Positions 31,418-41,376 of a stretch of DNA of 64,000 nt are shown here, piece by piece. Positions within the stretch are counted from its first letter, which is position 1, and every line of letters starts with the position of its first letter. Origin of the DNA: Streptosporangium amethystogenes (GTDB taxonomy: Bacteria; Actinomycetota; Actinomycetes; Streptosporangiales; Streptosporangiaceae). A program made the translations under genes and the position numbers. The notes beneath the pieces were generated by a model. That model saw only the letters and a list, made by a program, of their open reading frames with translations. It ran no database searches and was not told the DNA's origin. The stretch lies in the NCBI RefSeq assembly GCF_000721075.1, contig NZ_JOEQ01000026.1, positions 1-64,000 of the forward strand. The letters are read 5' to 3'.

Positions 31418-34400
31418 ATGAGAAAGCAGTACCTGGCGTTAAGGCTGGTGGCGGCGATGGCCGTGACCAGCCTGCTCGTCCTGGCCGGGGCGGTCTCACC
31501 CGCCGCGGCGGCCGGCCCCAACCTCGCGGTGGGTAAGGCGACCTCGTCAAGCAGCACCACCGCCCCCTACGGCGCGGCCAACACCACCGACGGCAATGCC
31601 AACACCTACTGGGAGAGCGGCAACAACGCCTTCCCGCAGTGGCTCCAGGTGGACCTCGGGGCCGTCACCAACGTGGACCAGATCATCCTGAAGCTGCCCC
31701 CGGCGGCGGCCTGGGCCACCAGGACGCAGACCCTGTCGGTGCTGGCGGGCACGAGCGCCTCGCCCACCTCCACCATCGTCGGCTCCGCCGGCCACACCTT
31801 CAACCCGGCGACCGGCAACACGGTGACGATCAACTTCGCCGCGACCACCGCCCGCTACCTCCGGCTGAACATCACCGCCAACACGGGCTGGCCGGCCGGC
31901 CAGGTCGCCGAGTTCGAGGTGTACGGACCCACCGGCTCCGGCGGTGACACGTCGCCGCCGACCACACCGTCGAACCTGGCCTACACCGAGCCAGGCGCCG
32001 GCCAGATCAGGCTGACCTGGGGTGCCTCGTCCGACAACGTGGGCGTGACCGGGTACGACGTCTACGCCAACAACGTCCTGCGCGCCAGCGTGGCGGGCAA
32101 TGTCCTGACCTACACCGACACCCAGCCGGCCACGGCGACGGTGTCCTACTACGTCAAGGCCAAGGACGCCGCGAACAACCAGTCCGGCAACAGCAACACC
32201 GTCACCCGCACCGGCGGCACCGGCGGCGGCTCCAACCTGGCCGTCGGCAAGGCGATCACCGCCTCCTCCTCGGTCTTCACCTTCGTGGCCGCCAACGCCA
32301 ACGACAACAACACGGCGACCTACTGGGAGGGCAACGGCGGCAGCTACCCCAACACGCTGACCGTCAGCCTGGGCGCGAACGCCACCCTCAACTCGGTCGT
32401 GCTGAAGCTGAACCCCGACAACGTCTGGGCGACGCGTACCCAGAACATCCAGGTCCTCGGGCGTGAGCAGAGCTCGACCTCCTTCACCAGCCTGGCGGCG
32501 GCGGCGAACCACACCTTCGACCCCGCCTCCGGCAACACGGTGACGATCCCGGTCGGCGGCTCCTACGCCGACGTCCAGCTCAAGATCACTTCTAACACCG
32601 GCGCCCCCGCCGGGCAGGTCGCCGAGTTCCAGGTCATCGGCACCCCGGCGCCGAACCCGGACCTGACGATCACCGGCCTGACGGCGTCCCCCATCTCCCC
32701 GATCGAGACCGACGCGGTCACGCTGTCGGCCACGGTCAGGAACAGCGGCAACGCGGCCGCCGGCGCGACGAACGTCAACTTCTACCTGGGCACCACCAAG
32801 GTCGGCACCGCCCCGGTCGCCGCGCTGGCCGCGGGGGCCTCCGCCACCGTCTCGGCCGGCATCGGCGCCCGTGACGCCGGCAGCTACCCGCTGAGCGCCA
32901 AGGTCGACGAGGCCGGCAGCGTCATCGAGCAGAACGAGTCGAACAACGACTTCTCCAGCGCCTCCCCACTCGTGGTCAGGCCCGTCGACACCTCCGACCT
33001 GGTCGCGACGACCAGCTGGACCCCGAGCAACCCGGCGAACGGCAACGTCGTCACCTTCTCCGTGGCGATCAAGAACCAGGGCACCGTGGCCTCCGCGGGC
33101 GGCGCCCACGGCATCACGCTGACCGTCGCCAACGAGGCGGGAACCGTGGTCCGCACGCTGACCGGCTCCCACACCGGCGTGATCGCGGCGGGCGCCACCA
33201 CCGGCCCGGTGAACCTGGGCACCTGGACGGCGGCCAACGGCAAGTTCACCGTCAAGACGGTCCTCGCCGACGACGCCAACGAACTGCCGGTCAAGCGGGC
33301 CAACAACACGGTCACCCAGCCGTTCTTCGTCGGCCGCGGCGCCAACATGCCGTACGACATGTACGAGGCCGAGGACGCCGTCGTCGGCGGCGGGGCGGCC
33401 GTGATCGGCCCGAACCGCACCATCGGCGACCTGGCGGGTGAGGCGTCGGGCCGCAGGGCGGTGACGCTGAACACGACGGGCAGCTACGTCGAGTTCACCA
33501 CCAAGGCCAGCACCAACACCCTCGTCACCCGCTTCTCCATCCCCGACTCGGCGGGCGGCGGCGGCATCGACTCGACGCTCAACGTCTACGTCGACGGCAC
33601 CTTCCTCAAAGCCATCAACCTGACCTCCAAGTACGCCTGGCTGTACGGCGCCGAGGCCGGTCCGGGCAACTCGCCGAGCGCCGGCGGGCCGCGTCACATC
33701 TACGACGAGGCCAACGTGATGCTCGGGACCACCGTCCAGGCGGGCAGCAGGATCAGGCTGCAGAAGGACCCCGCCAACACCACGACGTACGCGATCGACT
33801 TCATCAACACCGAGCAGGTGTCGCCGATCGCCAACCCCGACCCCGCCAGGTACACGGTCCCCGCCGGGTTCACCCACCAGGACGTGCAGAACGCGCTCGA
33901 CAAGGTGCGGATGGACAACACCGGCACCCTCGTCGGCGTCTACCTGCCGCCGGGCACCTACCAGACGGCGAGCAAGTTCCAGGTCTACGGCAAGGCGGTC
34001 AAGGTGGTCGGCGCCGGCCCCTGGTACACCCAGTTCCGTGCGCCGTCGAACCAGGACAACACCGACATCGGGTTCCGTGCCGAGGGAACCGCGAACGGCT
34101 CGTCCTTCGCCAACTTCGCCTACTTCGGCAACTACACCTCGCGTATCGACGGGCCGGGCAAGGTGTTCGACTTCGCCAACGTCGCGGACGTGGTGATCGA
34201 CAACATCTGGAACGAGCACATGGTCTGCCTCTACTGGGGCGCCAACACCGACCGGGTGACGATCAAGAACTCCCGCATCCGCAACATGTTCGCCGACGGC
34301 ATCAACATGACCAACGGCAGCACCGACAACCTCGTCAGCAACAACGAGGCCCGCGCCACCGGTGACGACAGCTTCGCGTTGTTCTCGGCCATCGACGCCG

Positions 34401-35017
34401 GCGGCTCGGACATGAAGGGCAACGTCTACGAGAACCTGACGTCCATCCTGACCTGGCGCGCGGCGGGTGTCGCGGTCTACGGCGGGTACGACAACGTCTT
34501 CAGGAACATCTACATCGCCGACACGCTGGTCTACTCCGGCATCACGATCAGCTCGCTGGACTTCGGCTACCCGATGAACGGCTTCGGTGCCAGCCCGCCC
34601 ACCCGGTTCGAGAACATCTCGATCGTCCGCGCCGGCGGTCACTTCTGGAACGGGCAGGTCTTCCCGGCGATCTGGGCCTTCTCCGCCTCCAAGGTCTTCC
34701 AGGGCATCCGCGTCAGCAACGTGGACATCGTGGACCCGACCTACGGCGGCATCATGTTCCAGACCAAGTACAACGGCAGCCAGCCGGAGAACCCGGTCAC
34801 CGACACCGTCCTCACGAACATCACGATCACCGGCGCCAGGAAGAGCGGTGACGCCTACGACGCCAAGTCCGGCTGGGCGATCTGGGCCAACGAGATGCCC
34901 GAGCCCGGTCAGGGACCGGCGGTCGGCTCGGCCACGTTCAACAACCTCCAGATGAGCAACAACTTCCAGAACATCAGGAACACGACGTCGACCTTCACGA
35001 TCAACGTCAACCCGTGA
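31418..35017 (+). CDS. Secreted multidomain GH87-type alpha-1,3-glucanase (mutanase/mycodextranase-like)
   Basis: A 1199-residue secreted polysaccharidase expected to cleave alpha-1,3-glucan in fungal walls or oral-type mutan. Domains in order: signal peptide (1-32); discoidin/F5-8C module (about 33-171, [15 protein letters not shown]); fibronectin III (about 176-262, [20 protein letters not shown]); second discoidin (about 272-412); two CARDB-like beta modules (about 415-520 and 524-640); CBM35-like/GH87 N-terminal beta sandwich (about 645-800, YEAEDA, GSYVEF); and a right-handed beta-helix (about 805-1199). The helix contains NMFADGIN and [10 protein letters not shown], so D960, D983 and D984 are candidates for the GH87 acidic triad. 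The ATG follows AGAGATAGAGGAACG. A strong terminator follows. A related polysaccharide substrate cannot be excluded. Confidence 0.85.
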   Translation: MRKQYLALRLVAAMAVTSLLVLAGAVSPAAAAGPNLAVGKATSSSSTTAPYGAANTTDGNANTYWESGNNAFPQWLQVDLGAVTNVDQIILKLPPAAAWATRTQTLSVLAGTSASPTSTIVGSAGHTFNPATGNTVTINFAATTARYLRLNITANTGWPAGQVAEFEVYGPTGSGGDTSPPTTPSNLAYTEPGAGQIRLTWGASSDNVGVTGYDVYANNVLRASVAGNVLTYTDTQPATATVSYYVKAKDAANNQSGNSNTVTRTGGTGGGSNLAVGKAITASSSVFTFVAANANDNNTATYWEGNGGSYPNTLTVSLGANATLNSVVLKLNPDNVWATRTQNIQVLGREQSSTSFTSLAAAANHTFDPASGNTVTIPVGGSYADVQLKITSNTGAPAGQVAEFQVIGTPAPNPDLTITGLTASPISPIETDAVTLSATVRNSGNAAAGATNVNFYLGTTKVGTAPVAALAAGASATVSAGIGARDAGSYPLSAKVDEAGSVIEQNESNNDFSSASPLVVRPVDTSDLVATTSWTPSNPANGNVVTFSVAIKNQGTVASAGGAHGITLTVANEAGTVVRTLTGSHTGVIAAGATTGPVNLGTWTAANGKFTVKTVLADDANELPVKRANNTVTQPFFVGRGANMPYDMYEAEDAVVGGGAAVIGPNRTIGDLAGEASGRRAVTLNTTGSYVEFTTKASTNTLVTRFSIPDSAGGGGIDSTLNVYVDGTFLKAINLTSKYAWLYGAEAGPGNSPSAGGPRHIYDEANVMLGTTVQAGSRIRLQKDPANTTTYAIDFINTEQVSPIANPDPARYTVPAGFTHQDVQNALDKVRMDNTGTLVGVYLPPGTYQTASKFQVYGKAVKVVGAGPWYTQFRAPSNQDNTDIGFRAEGTANGSSFANFAYFGNYTSRIDGPGKVFDFANVADVVIDNIWNEHMVCLYWGANTDRVTIKNSRIRNMFADGINMTNGSTDNLVSNNEARATGDDSFALFSAIDAGGSDMKGNVYENLTSILTWRAAGVAVYGGYDNVFRNIYIADTLVYSGITISSLDFGYPMNGFGASPPTRFENISIVRAGGHFWNGQVFPAIWAFSASKVFQGIRVSNVDIVDPTYGGIMFQTKYNGSQPENPVTDTVLTNITITGARKSGDAYDAKSGWAIWANEMPEPGQGPAVGSATFNNLQMSNNFQNIRNTTSTFTINVNP

Positions 35018-35046
35018 ACCCGTAAAAGGAGCGGGAGGGCGGCGCC

Positions 35047-35082
35047 GGTGCCGCCGGGAGGGACGTCCCTCCCGGCGGCACC
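35047..35082 (+). terminator. Strong terminator after the glucanase gene
   Basis: A perfect palindrome with 18-bp arms (35047-35064 and 35065-35082, GGTGCCGCCGGGAGGGAC and complement), followed by TTTCG, 29 bases after the stop codon. Confidence 0.85.
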
Positions 35083-35109
35083 TTTCGCCATCCACCCTTG
35101 TGGCAGGTT

Positions 35110-35141
35110 CACCCCCGGCTGTCGGGGGTGCCTCGTACAAT
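35110..35141 (+). promoter_or_regulatory. recQ promoter region with an inverted repeat
   Basis: A perfect 8-bp inverted repeat (CACCCCCG 35110-35117, CGGGGGTG 35123-35130) precedes a -10-like TACAAT at 35136-35141. The recQ ATG lies only 6 bases after the -10, so the transcript may be leaderless. The repeat could be an operator. Confidence 0.4.
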
Positions 35142-35147
35142 GACCCG

Positions 35148-37046
35148 ATGCCTTTCCCCGAGAACGACCCCGAGGTGAGCGACGCGTCGCGGGTCCTGCA
35201 GCGCGTCTTCGGCTACGACTCGTTCCGGGAGGGCCAACAGGAGATCATCGACCACGTCGTGGCCGGCGGCGACGCCCTGGTGCTCATGCCGACGGGAGGC
35301 GGCAAGTCGCTGTGCTACCAGATCCCCGCGCTCGTGCGGAAGGGCACGGGGGTGGTGATCTCACCGCTCATCGCGCTCATGCAGGACCAGGTCGACGCCC
35401 TGACGGCGCTCGGCGTGCGGGCCGGGTTCCTCAACTCCACCCAGGAGTTCGAGGAGCGTCGCCAGGTCGAGTCGGCCTTCCTCTCCGGTGAGCTGGACCT
35501 GCTCTACCTGGCGCCGGAGCGGCTGCGGGTCGACGCGACGCTGCGCCTGCTCGACAGTGGGACGATCTCGCTGTTCGCCATCGACGAGGCGCACTGCGTG
35601 GCCCAGTGGGGGCACGACTTCCGGCCCGACTACCTCGCCCTGTCCGCGCTGCACGAGCGCTGGCCCGATGTGCCGCGCGTCGCGCTGACCGCCACGGCCA
35701 CCAAGACCACCCACGCCGAGATCGCCTCCAGGCTCAACCTGGAGCGGGCCCGCCACTTCGTGGCGAGCTTCGACCGGCCCAACATCCAGTACCGCATCGC
35801 CCCCAAGAACGAGCCGAAGCGGCAACTGCTCGAACTGCTCCGCGCCGAGCACGCCGGGGACGCGGGCATCGTCTACTGCCTGTCGCGCAACTCGGTCGAG
35901 AAGATCGCCGAGTTCCTGGTACAGAACGGTGTCCAGGCGCTGCCCTACCATGCTGGCCTCGACGCCCGCACCCGCGCCGCCAACCAGGCGCGTTTTCTGC
36001 GCGAGGACGGCCTCGTCATGGTCGCCACGATCGCGTTCGGCATGGGCATCGACAAACCCGACGTGCGGTTCGTCGCACACCTCGACCTGCCCAAGTCCAT
36101 CGAGGGGTACTACCAGGAGACCGGCAGGGCGGGGCGCGACGGCCTGCCCTCCACCGCCTGGCTCGCCTATGGCCTCCAGGACGTCGTGCAGCAGCGCAAG
36201 ATGATCGACACCTCGGAGGGTGACGACGCCCACCGCCGCCGCCTGGCCACCCACCTGGACGCCATGCTCGCCCTGTGCGAGGCGGTGGAGTGCCGCCGCG
36301 TGCTGCTGCTCGCCTACTTCGGCCAGCAGGCCGCCGCCTGCGGCAACTGCGACACCTGCCTGTCGCCGCCCGAGTCCTGGGACGGCACGGTCGCCGCGCA
36401 GAAGGTCCTGTCGACGGTGTTCCGGCTGATGCGCGAGCGCCGTCAGAAGTTCGGCGCGGGCCAGATCATCGACATCCTGCTCGGGAAGAAGACGGCCAAG
36501 GTCATCCAGCACGACCACGACGGCCTGACGGTGTTCGGCATCGGCACGGAGCTGGGCGAGGCCGAGTGGCGTGGCGTGGTGCGCCAGTTGCTGGCGCAGG
36601 GGCTGCTGGCCGTCGAGGGGGACTACGGCACGCTGGTGCTGACCGAGGCGAGCGCGGAGGTGCTGGGGCGCAGGCGCCAGGTCCCGCTACGGCGCGAGCC
36701 TACGATGGCGGCCCGGCCCGCCAAGGCCGCGAAGACCTCCTCCTCGCGCCGGGCCGACCCCGTCGAGCTGCCCGAGGAGGCGGTTCCGGTGTTCGAGCTC
36801 CTCCGCGCCTGGCGTGGAGCCACCGCGAAGGAGCAGGGTGTGCCCGCGTACGTGATCTTCCATGACGCGACCCTGCGCGAGATCGCGACCCGGTCTCCCT
36901 CGTCCCTGGCCGAGCTGGGCACGGTGAGCGGGGTCGGGGAGAACAAGCTGGCCAAGTACGGCCAGCAGGTCCTCGACACCCTCGCCGGTGCCGGCTCCGG
37001 CACTGATCCGGCGGGAAGCGCGGAAGACCTCCTGACCTTCCCCTGA
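35148..37046 (+). CDS. recQ: ATP-dependent DNA helicase RecQ
   Basis: A 632-residue 3'-5' helicase acting in recombination and replication restart. Domain order: helicase core with [12 protein letters not shown] (motif 0), Walker [16 protein letters not shown], Walker B AIDEAHC, the aromatic-rich loop [10 protein letters not shown], and motif [12 protein letters not shown]. An RQC zinc site follows with [10 protein letters not shown] and [11 protein letters not shown] winged helix comes next, and a C-terminal HRDC domain (about 550-620, [19 protein letters not shown], then [14 protein letters not shown]). All canonical domains are present, so this is a full-length bacterial RecQ. The start at 35148 is preferred because the upstream frame has no family similarity and a -10 element lies there. 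Confidence 0.93.
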   Translation: MPFPENDPEVSDASRVLQRVFGYDSFREGQQEIIDHVVAGGDALVLMPTGGGKSLCYQIPALVRKGTGVVISPLIALMQDQVDALTALGVRAGFLNSTQEFEERRQVESAFLSGELDLLYLAPERLRVDATLRLLDSGTISLFAIDEAHCVAQWGHDFRPDYLALSALHERWPDVPRVALTATATKTTHAEIASRLNLERARHFVASFDRPNIQYRIAPKNEPKRQLLELLRAEHAGDAGIVYCLSRNSVEKIAEFLVQNGVQALPYHAGLDARTRAANQARFLREDGLVMVATIAFGMGIDKPDVRFVAHLDLPKSIEGYYQETGRAGRDGLPSTAWLAYGLQDVVQQRKMIDTSEGDDAHRRRLATHLDAMLALCEAVECRRVLLLAYFGQQAAACGNCDTCLSPPESWDGTVAAQKVLSTVFRLMRERRQKFGAGQIIDILLGKKTAKVIQHDHDGLTVFGIGTELGEAEWRGVVRQLLAQGLLAVEGDYGTLVLTEASAEVLGRRRQVPLRREPTMAARPAKAAKTSSSRRADPVELPEEAVPVFELLRAWRGATAKEQGVPAYVIFHDATLREIATRSPSSLAELGTVSGVGENKLAKYGQQVLDTLAGAGSGTDPAGSAEDLLTFP

Positions 37047-37095
37047 GGTAGAATCGGGCGGAATCCGGGCCTCAGCGCCCCAGTGACACGCAGGT

Positions 37096-37131
37096 AGGGG
37101 CCTGGAGGCTGTCGTCCACCTCCGGGCCCCT
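37096..37131 (+). terminator. Hairpin between recQ and the TrkA-type gene
   Basis: 13-bp arms with one wobble pair (AGGGGCCTGGAGG 37096-37108, CCTCCGGGCCCCT 37119-37131) separated by 10 bases. Located 50 bases after the recQ stop. Confidence 0.55.
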
Positions 37132-37179
37132 CGCGTTGACGGTCCCCCGCGGCTGCGGACTCCCGAAAGAGGACGATCG

Positions 37180-37842
37180 TTGCCTGACAGAAGGAACGAC
37201 CCCGTGGTGGTCGTCGGGCTCGGCCGCTTCGGCGGTTCCCTCGCACTCGAGCTCTCCCGCAAGGGAACCGAGGTGCTGGCCATCGACAACCGCCCCAAGG
37301 TGGTGCAGAGCCTGGCAGGGAAGCTCACCCATGTCGTCGTCGCGGACTCCACGGACATCGAGGCGCTGCGGCAGATCGGGGTGCCCGACTTCTACCGGGC
37401 GGTGGTCGCCATCGGCACCGACCTGGAGTCCAGCATCCTCACCACCTCCCTGCTCGTCGAGCTGGAGATCGAGGACGTCTGGGCCAAGGCGATCAGCCGC
37501 GATCACGGCCGCATCCTGGAGCGGGTCGGCGCCCACCACGTGATCCTTCCCGAGCACGACATGGGGGAGCGGCTGGCCCACCTGCTCAACGGGCGGATGC
37601 TCGACTACATGGAGGTGGACGGCGACTACGCGGTGGTCAAGACCCGGCCGCCCCGCGAGTACGTCGGCGTGCCCCTGGGCGAGTCCAACCTGCGGCGCAA
37701 GTACGGCGTGACGGTGGTCTGCGTCAAGGGCCAGTACGACGAGTTCACCTACGCCGACTCCAGAACGGTGCTGGGCTACGGCGACGTGATCGTCATCGCG
37801 GGCAAGATCGAGCAGGTGGAGCGGTTCACCGAACTTCCGTGA
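37180..37842 (+). CDS. TrkA/KtrA-type potassium-channel regulatory protein
   Basis: A 220-residue cytoplasmic RCK protein that gates a K+ uptake channel through nucleotide binding. The TrkA-N Rossmann domain has VVVVGLGRFGGSLALEL and the acidic EVLAIDNRPKVVQSL; the TrkA-C domain follows from about 140 (MLDYMEVDGDYAVVKTRPP, LRRKYGVTVVCVKG, GYGDVIVIAGK). The start is TTG 37180 after AGAGGACG. No membrane partner (TrkH/KtrB) gene is in the window. Confidence 0.87.
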   Translation: MPDRRNDPVVVVGLGRFGGSLALELSRKGTEVLAIDNRPKVVQSLAGKLTHVVVADSTDIEALRQIGVPDFYRAVVAIGTDLESSILTTSLLVELEIEDVWAKAISRDHGRILERVGAHHVILPEHDMGERLAHLLNGRMLDYMEVDGDYAVVKTRPPREYVGVPLGESNLRRKYGVTVVCVKGQYDEFTYADSRTVLGYGDVIVIAGKIEQVERFTELP

Positions 37843-37939
37843 CCACTCCCGCCGGGGGGCCCGTGTATCGGTACGCCCGTGTGTGATCGCCGTCGTCGAT
37901 CTACACTGGACGAAATCACTAGAATGGAGTTCGGTAGCG

Positions 37940-38836
37940 ATGCGATTCGGACTGTTGCTCAACGAACCCAAAGAGCCGGATGTGCTCGGCAAGCTACGGG
38001 AGCGCATCGCGCGCGCGGCCGACGACGGCTTCTCCTCTGCCTGGATGTCCCACATCTTCGGCCTCGACGCGCTGACCGCGCTCGCCGTGGCCGGGAACCA
38101 GGTGCCCGGGATCGAACTCGGCACCGCCGTCGTCCCGACCTATCCGCGCCACCCGGCGGCCCTCGCCCAGCAGGCGCTCACGGTCAACGCCGCCCTCGAC
38201 GGGCGGCTCACGCTCGGCGTCGGGCTCTCGCACCAGCTGGTGATCGAGAGCATGTACGGCATCGGCTTCGAGCGGCCCGCCCGGCACATGCGCGAGTACC
38301 TGTCGATCCTGATGCCGCTGGTACGCGGGGAGAACGCGTCCTTCCAGGGGGAGACTCTCACCGGACAGCTCGGGCTGAGCACGCCGGGACCGAGGGACAT
38401 GCCCGTGCTCATCGCCGCGCTGGCCCCCAGAATGCTCAGGCTGGCCGGGGAGATGGCCGACGGCACCGTGCTGTGGATGACCGGTCCCAGGACCGTGGCC
38501 GAGCACGTGGCGCCCGCCGTCACCGAGGCCGCGCGGGCCGCGGGGCGCCCCGAGCCGAGGATCGTGTGCGCGCTGCCCATCTGCGTCACCGACGACGCCG
38601 AGGCGGCCAGGGCGCTGGCCGCGGAGCAGTTCGAGATCTACGGCCAGTTGCCGTCCTACCGGGCGATGCTGGATCGGGAGGGGGCCGAGGGGCCGGCCGA
38701 CGTGGCGATCGTCGGAGACGAGGACGAGGTGTCGGCGCGGATCGAGGCGCTCGCCAAGGCGGGGGTCACCGACTTCGTCGCCGCCGAGTACTCTCCCGGC
38801 ACCCGGACCAGGGAGTTCCTCAAGAGCCTGCTCTGA
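37940..38836 (+). CDS. Luciferase-like F420/flavin oxidoreductase
   Basis: A 298-residue LLM-class enzyme with ADDGFSSAWMSHIFG, IELGTAVVPTYPRHPAALA, LDGRLTLGVGLSHQ and MPVLIAALAPRMLRLAGEMA, and a C-terminal DFVAAEYSPG. It resembles the TIGR03564-type F420-dependent subgroup, judged from memory of the family. The start at 37940 (MRFGLLLNE) follows a GGAG. It is a stand-alone gene with no functional partner. The substrate is unknown. Confidence 0.85.
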   Translation: MRFGLLLNEPKEPDVLGKLRERIARAADDGFSSAWMSHIFGLDALTALAVAGNQVPGIELGTAVVPTYPRHPAALAQQALTVNAALDGRLTLGVGLSHQLVIESMYGIGFERPARHMREYLSILMPLVRGENASFQGETLTGQLGLSTPGPRDMPVLIAALAPRMLRLAGEMADGTVLWMTGPRTVAEHVAPAVTEAARAAGRPEPRIVCALPICVTDDAEAARALAAEQFEIYGQLPSYRAMLDREGAEGPADVAIVGDEDEVSARIEALAKAGVTDFVAAEYSPGTRTREFLKSLL

Positions 38837-38861
38837 CGCCCCGCTCCCGCGCCCGCCCCGC

Positions 38862-39476
38862 TCAGATGCCGAAGGCGGTCAGGGTCGCCCAGGCCGTGCC
38901 GGCACCGGTCACGGCCCCGGCGGCGACCTGGGCGGGGGTGTGGTGGGTGAGCCGGACCCGCGCCCAGCACACCGTCGCCACCACCAGTGCGCCCACGACC
39001 AGGGTGGGCGCCGCGGGCAGCACGTGGGCCAGCACCACCACGGTGCCCGCGGACACGGCCGCGTGAAAGGAGATCTTCCACTTGAGCGTGATCGGGACCG
39101 TCACCGCGAGCGCGGCCAGCATCGCGGTCACCGTGGCCACCAGCAGACGCGGCGCCCCGAGGGAGATCAGCAGCACCAGCGCGACGGCCACCGCCGCGAC
39201 CGCCACCAGCAGCGGCCTGGTCCGGCTCGCCCGGTCCACCAGATGGTGGGAGTCCAGGCGTCCGGAACGGACCCCGGCCAGGATCACCAGGGCGGGAATG
39301 CCGCCGCACAGGGCTGAGGCCACCAGGCCCCATGCTCCGCCCCGCCACCCGTCGGCCATCAGCCCGACGACCGGGGGCAGCCCGATGACCAGCACCTGCG
39401 GTGCGAACAGCCCCGTCACCCACCGGGCCGCCGCCATCGCGCGGCTCCCGTCGCCCGCCATCTCCTGACCGGTCAT
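38862..39476 (-). CDS. PAP2-like integral membrane phosphatase family protein
   Basis: A 204-residue membrane protein with about six hydrophobic segments. The end of the sequence (WKISFHAAVSAGTVVVLAHV, then RVRLTHHTPAQVAAGAVTGA) matches the last two PAP2 motifs, including the SxH and R-x5-H-x3-D-like blocks, though the final Asp position is a Gln (HTPAQV). The first PAP2 motif (KxxxxxxRP) is not clear; KWKISFH begins the second. A phosphatase role on a lipid phosphate is therefore possible but not secure. The start at 39476 (MTGQEMAGDG) has no strong ribosome site. Confidence 0.7.
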   Translation of the reverse strand: MTGQEMAGDGSRAMAAARWVTGLFAPQVLVIGLPPVVGLMADGWRGGAWGLVASALCGGIPALVILAGVRSGRLDSHHLVDRASRTRPLLVAVAAVAVALVLLISLGAPRLLVATVTAMLAALAVTVPITLKWKISFHAAVSAGTVVVLAHVLPAAPTLVVGALVVATVCWARVRLTHHTPAQVAAGAVTGAGTAWATLTAFGI

Positions 39477-39631
39477 CTGAATCCTTCCAGCGCCGGGACC
39501 TCGGTCCCGGAGGCGCCCGCATCGGGGTGAGGTCCGTGGGGCCACCCTGCCAGCTGGGAGACCCTGGGACGAGCATTCGCGGGCCCCACGGCCTCCGGCA
39601 CGCCCCCCGCGCGAGTGCGGTGTGTCGGTGA

Positions 39632-40609
39632 TCAGTCGTTGGCGTGCAGGATGCTGTTGAGCTCCACGCCCGTCCCCTGGCGGGGCACGACCTCGACGGC
39701 CCCCGAGGTGGAGTTGCGGCGGAACAGCAGGCCGGAGGCACCCGAGAGCTCGGCCGCCTTGATCACCTGACCCTCGGGCAGGGCCACCTTGGTCCCGGCG
39801 GTGACGTAGAGACCCGCCTCCACGACGCAGTCGTCACCGAGGGAGATGCCGATGCCGCTGTTGGCGCCCAGCAGGCAGCGCTGCCCGATGGAGATGACCT
39901 GCTTGCCGCCGCCGGACAGGGTGCCCATGATCGAGGCGCCGCCGCCGACGTCGGAGCCGTCGCCCACGACGACGCCCGCCGAGATGCGGCCCTCGACCAT
40001 GGAGCCGCCGAGCGTCCCGGCGTTGAAGTTGACGAAACCCTCGTGCATCACGGTCGTGCCGCTCGCCAGGTGCGCGCCCAGACGAACCCGGTCGGCCTCG
40101 GCGATCCGGACACCGCTGGGGACCACATAGTCGACCATGCGCGGGAACTTGTCCACACCGTAGACGGTCACCTGGCCCCGGGCGCGCAGACGCAGGCGCA
40201 CCTGTTCGAAGCCCTCCACCGCGCACGGGCCGTGGTTGGTCCACACGACGTTGCTGAGCAGGCCGAACAGCCCGTCCAGATTCAGGCCGTGCGGCTGGAC
40301 GAGGCGCGCGGAGAGCAGGTGCAGGCGCAGGTAGGCGTCGTGGGCGTCCGCCGGGGCCTCGGACAGCTTGGTGATCTGAGTCCGTACCGCGACCACCTCC
40401 ACGCCGCGGTCCTGGTCGGGGCCGAGCAGCGCGGCGACCCCGGAGCCGAGCTCCGCGGCGGCCTCCTGCGGGCTCAGCCGGGTGGTGCCCGGCGAGGAGG
40501 ACTCACCCAGCTGCGGGGACGGGAACCAGGTGTCGAGCACGGTCCCGCCGGAAGTCATGGTCGCGATGCCGGTCGCGTACGCGCCGGAGATCTGAGCTGC
40601 TGCGTTCAC
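39632..40609 (-). CDS. dapD: Tetrahydrodipicolinate N-succinyltransferase
   Basis: A 325-residue left-handed beta-helix acyltransferase that succinylates tetrahydrodipicolinate in the lysine/diaminopimelate pathway, needed for peptidoglycan. The actinobacterial type is recognisable from [60 protein letters not shown], then a [15 protein letters not shown] loop. The C-terminus holds [18 protein letters not shown]. The GTG at 40609 is chosen; an internal ATG at 40558 is also possible. No other dap genes are close by. Confidence 0.9.
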   Translation of the reverse strand: MNAAAQISGAYATGIATMTSGGTVLDTWFPSPQLGESSSPGTTRLSPQEAAAELGSGVAALLGPDQDRGVEVVAVRTQITKLSEAPADAHDAYLRLHLLSARLVQPHGLNLDGLFGLLSNVVWTNHGPCAVEGFEQVRLRLRARGQVTVYGVDKFPRMVDYVVPSGVRIAEADRVRLGAHLASGTTVMHEGFVNFNAGTLGGSMVEGRISAGVVVGDGSDVGGGASIMGTLSGGGKQVISIGQRCLLGANSGIGISLGDDCVVEAGLYVTAGTKVALPEGQVIKAAELSGASGLLFRRNSTSGAVEVVPRQGTGVELNSILHAND

Positions 40610-40702
40610 ACCGACCAAGCCTAGCCAAAGCGGTCGCAACGGCAGTATGCCGAGGGAGCGTCGGGCGTGTGCCCGCGGCACCCACCGGTTAGCGTGGCCG
40701 CC

Positions 40703-41308
40703 ATGCTGCAGGGGATCGACGTGTCGAACTGGCAGGGCGCCGTCAACTGGGGCGCGCAGGCGAAGGGCGGGGTCTCCTTCGCCTTCGCCAAGGCGAGTGA
40801 GGGGAGCACCTTCACCGACAAGTGGTTCGGTACCAACTGGAACGGCATGCGCGAGAGCTGGATCGTCTGCGGCGCCTACCACTTCGCCCGCCCCGCGGGC
40901 GACCCCGAGGTGCAGGCGGTGCACTTTTTGAAGATCGTGCAGCGGGCCGGGGGGCTGCGCAGGGGTGATCTGCTCGCCCTCGACCTGGAGACCAACGACC
41001 ACCTGCCCGCCGCCAGGGTGGCGCGGTTCGCCCGCAGCTGGTGCCAGGCGGTCATCGCGCTGGCCGGGGTGAAGCCGGTGGTCTACACGTTCCAGGCGTT
41101 CGCGCAGAACGGCAACTGCGCCGGGCTGGAGACCTACCCGCTGTGGATCGCCGCGCCCGACGCGCCCCGGGGCCGGCCGCAGGTGCCCAGCCCGTGGCGG
41201 AGATGGACCATTCACCAGCATTCGCACAAGCCACTGGATCGCAACGTCTTCCGCGGGACCCGGGCCGAGCTGACCTCGCTGGGCTACCGCCGGAGCCGCG
41301 ACGCCTGA
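40703..41308 (+). CDS. GH25-family lysozyme-like protein
   Basis: A 201-residue glycoside hydrolase family 25 domain (muramidase fold), covering nearly the whole protein. Family motifs: [13 protein letters not shown] (D6), AYHFARP, and [10 protein letters not shown] with the D94-x-E96 pair of catalytic acids. Unusually, there is no signal peptide: the first residues are already the domain's beta strand. It may be exported another way, act after lysis, or work inside the cell. No holin or phage genes are near. It lies between dapD and thrS and is not clearly part of an operon. Confidence 0.83.
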   Translation: MLQGIDVSNWQGAVNWGAQAKGGVSFAFAKASEGSTFTDKWFGTNWNGMRESWIVCGAYHFARPAGDPEVQAVHFLKIVQRAGGLRRGDLLALDLETNDHLPAARVARFARSWCQAVIALAGVKPVVYTFQAFAQNGNCAGLETYPLWIAAPDAPRGRPQVPSPWRRWTIHQHSHKPLDRNVFRGTRAELTSLGYRRSRDA

Positions 41309-41376
41309 GAAATCGCGTCGACGACACCGGTAGCATCGATTCCAGACCATCCATCGACGTCTCCCAGGGAGCAACC

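Noticed and set aside
31547..35140. 1197-codon minus-strand open frame antisense to the glucanase
   Set aside because: It is a GC-bias shadow: composition is Arg/Gly/Val/Asp repeats without domains, while the plus strand has a signal peptide and recognisable modules.
41309..41376. T-box leader before thrS
   Set aside because: The gap is 68 bases with no specifier hairpin or T-box sequence.
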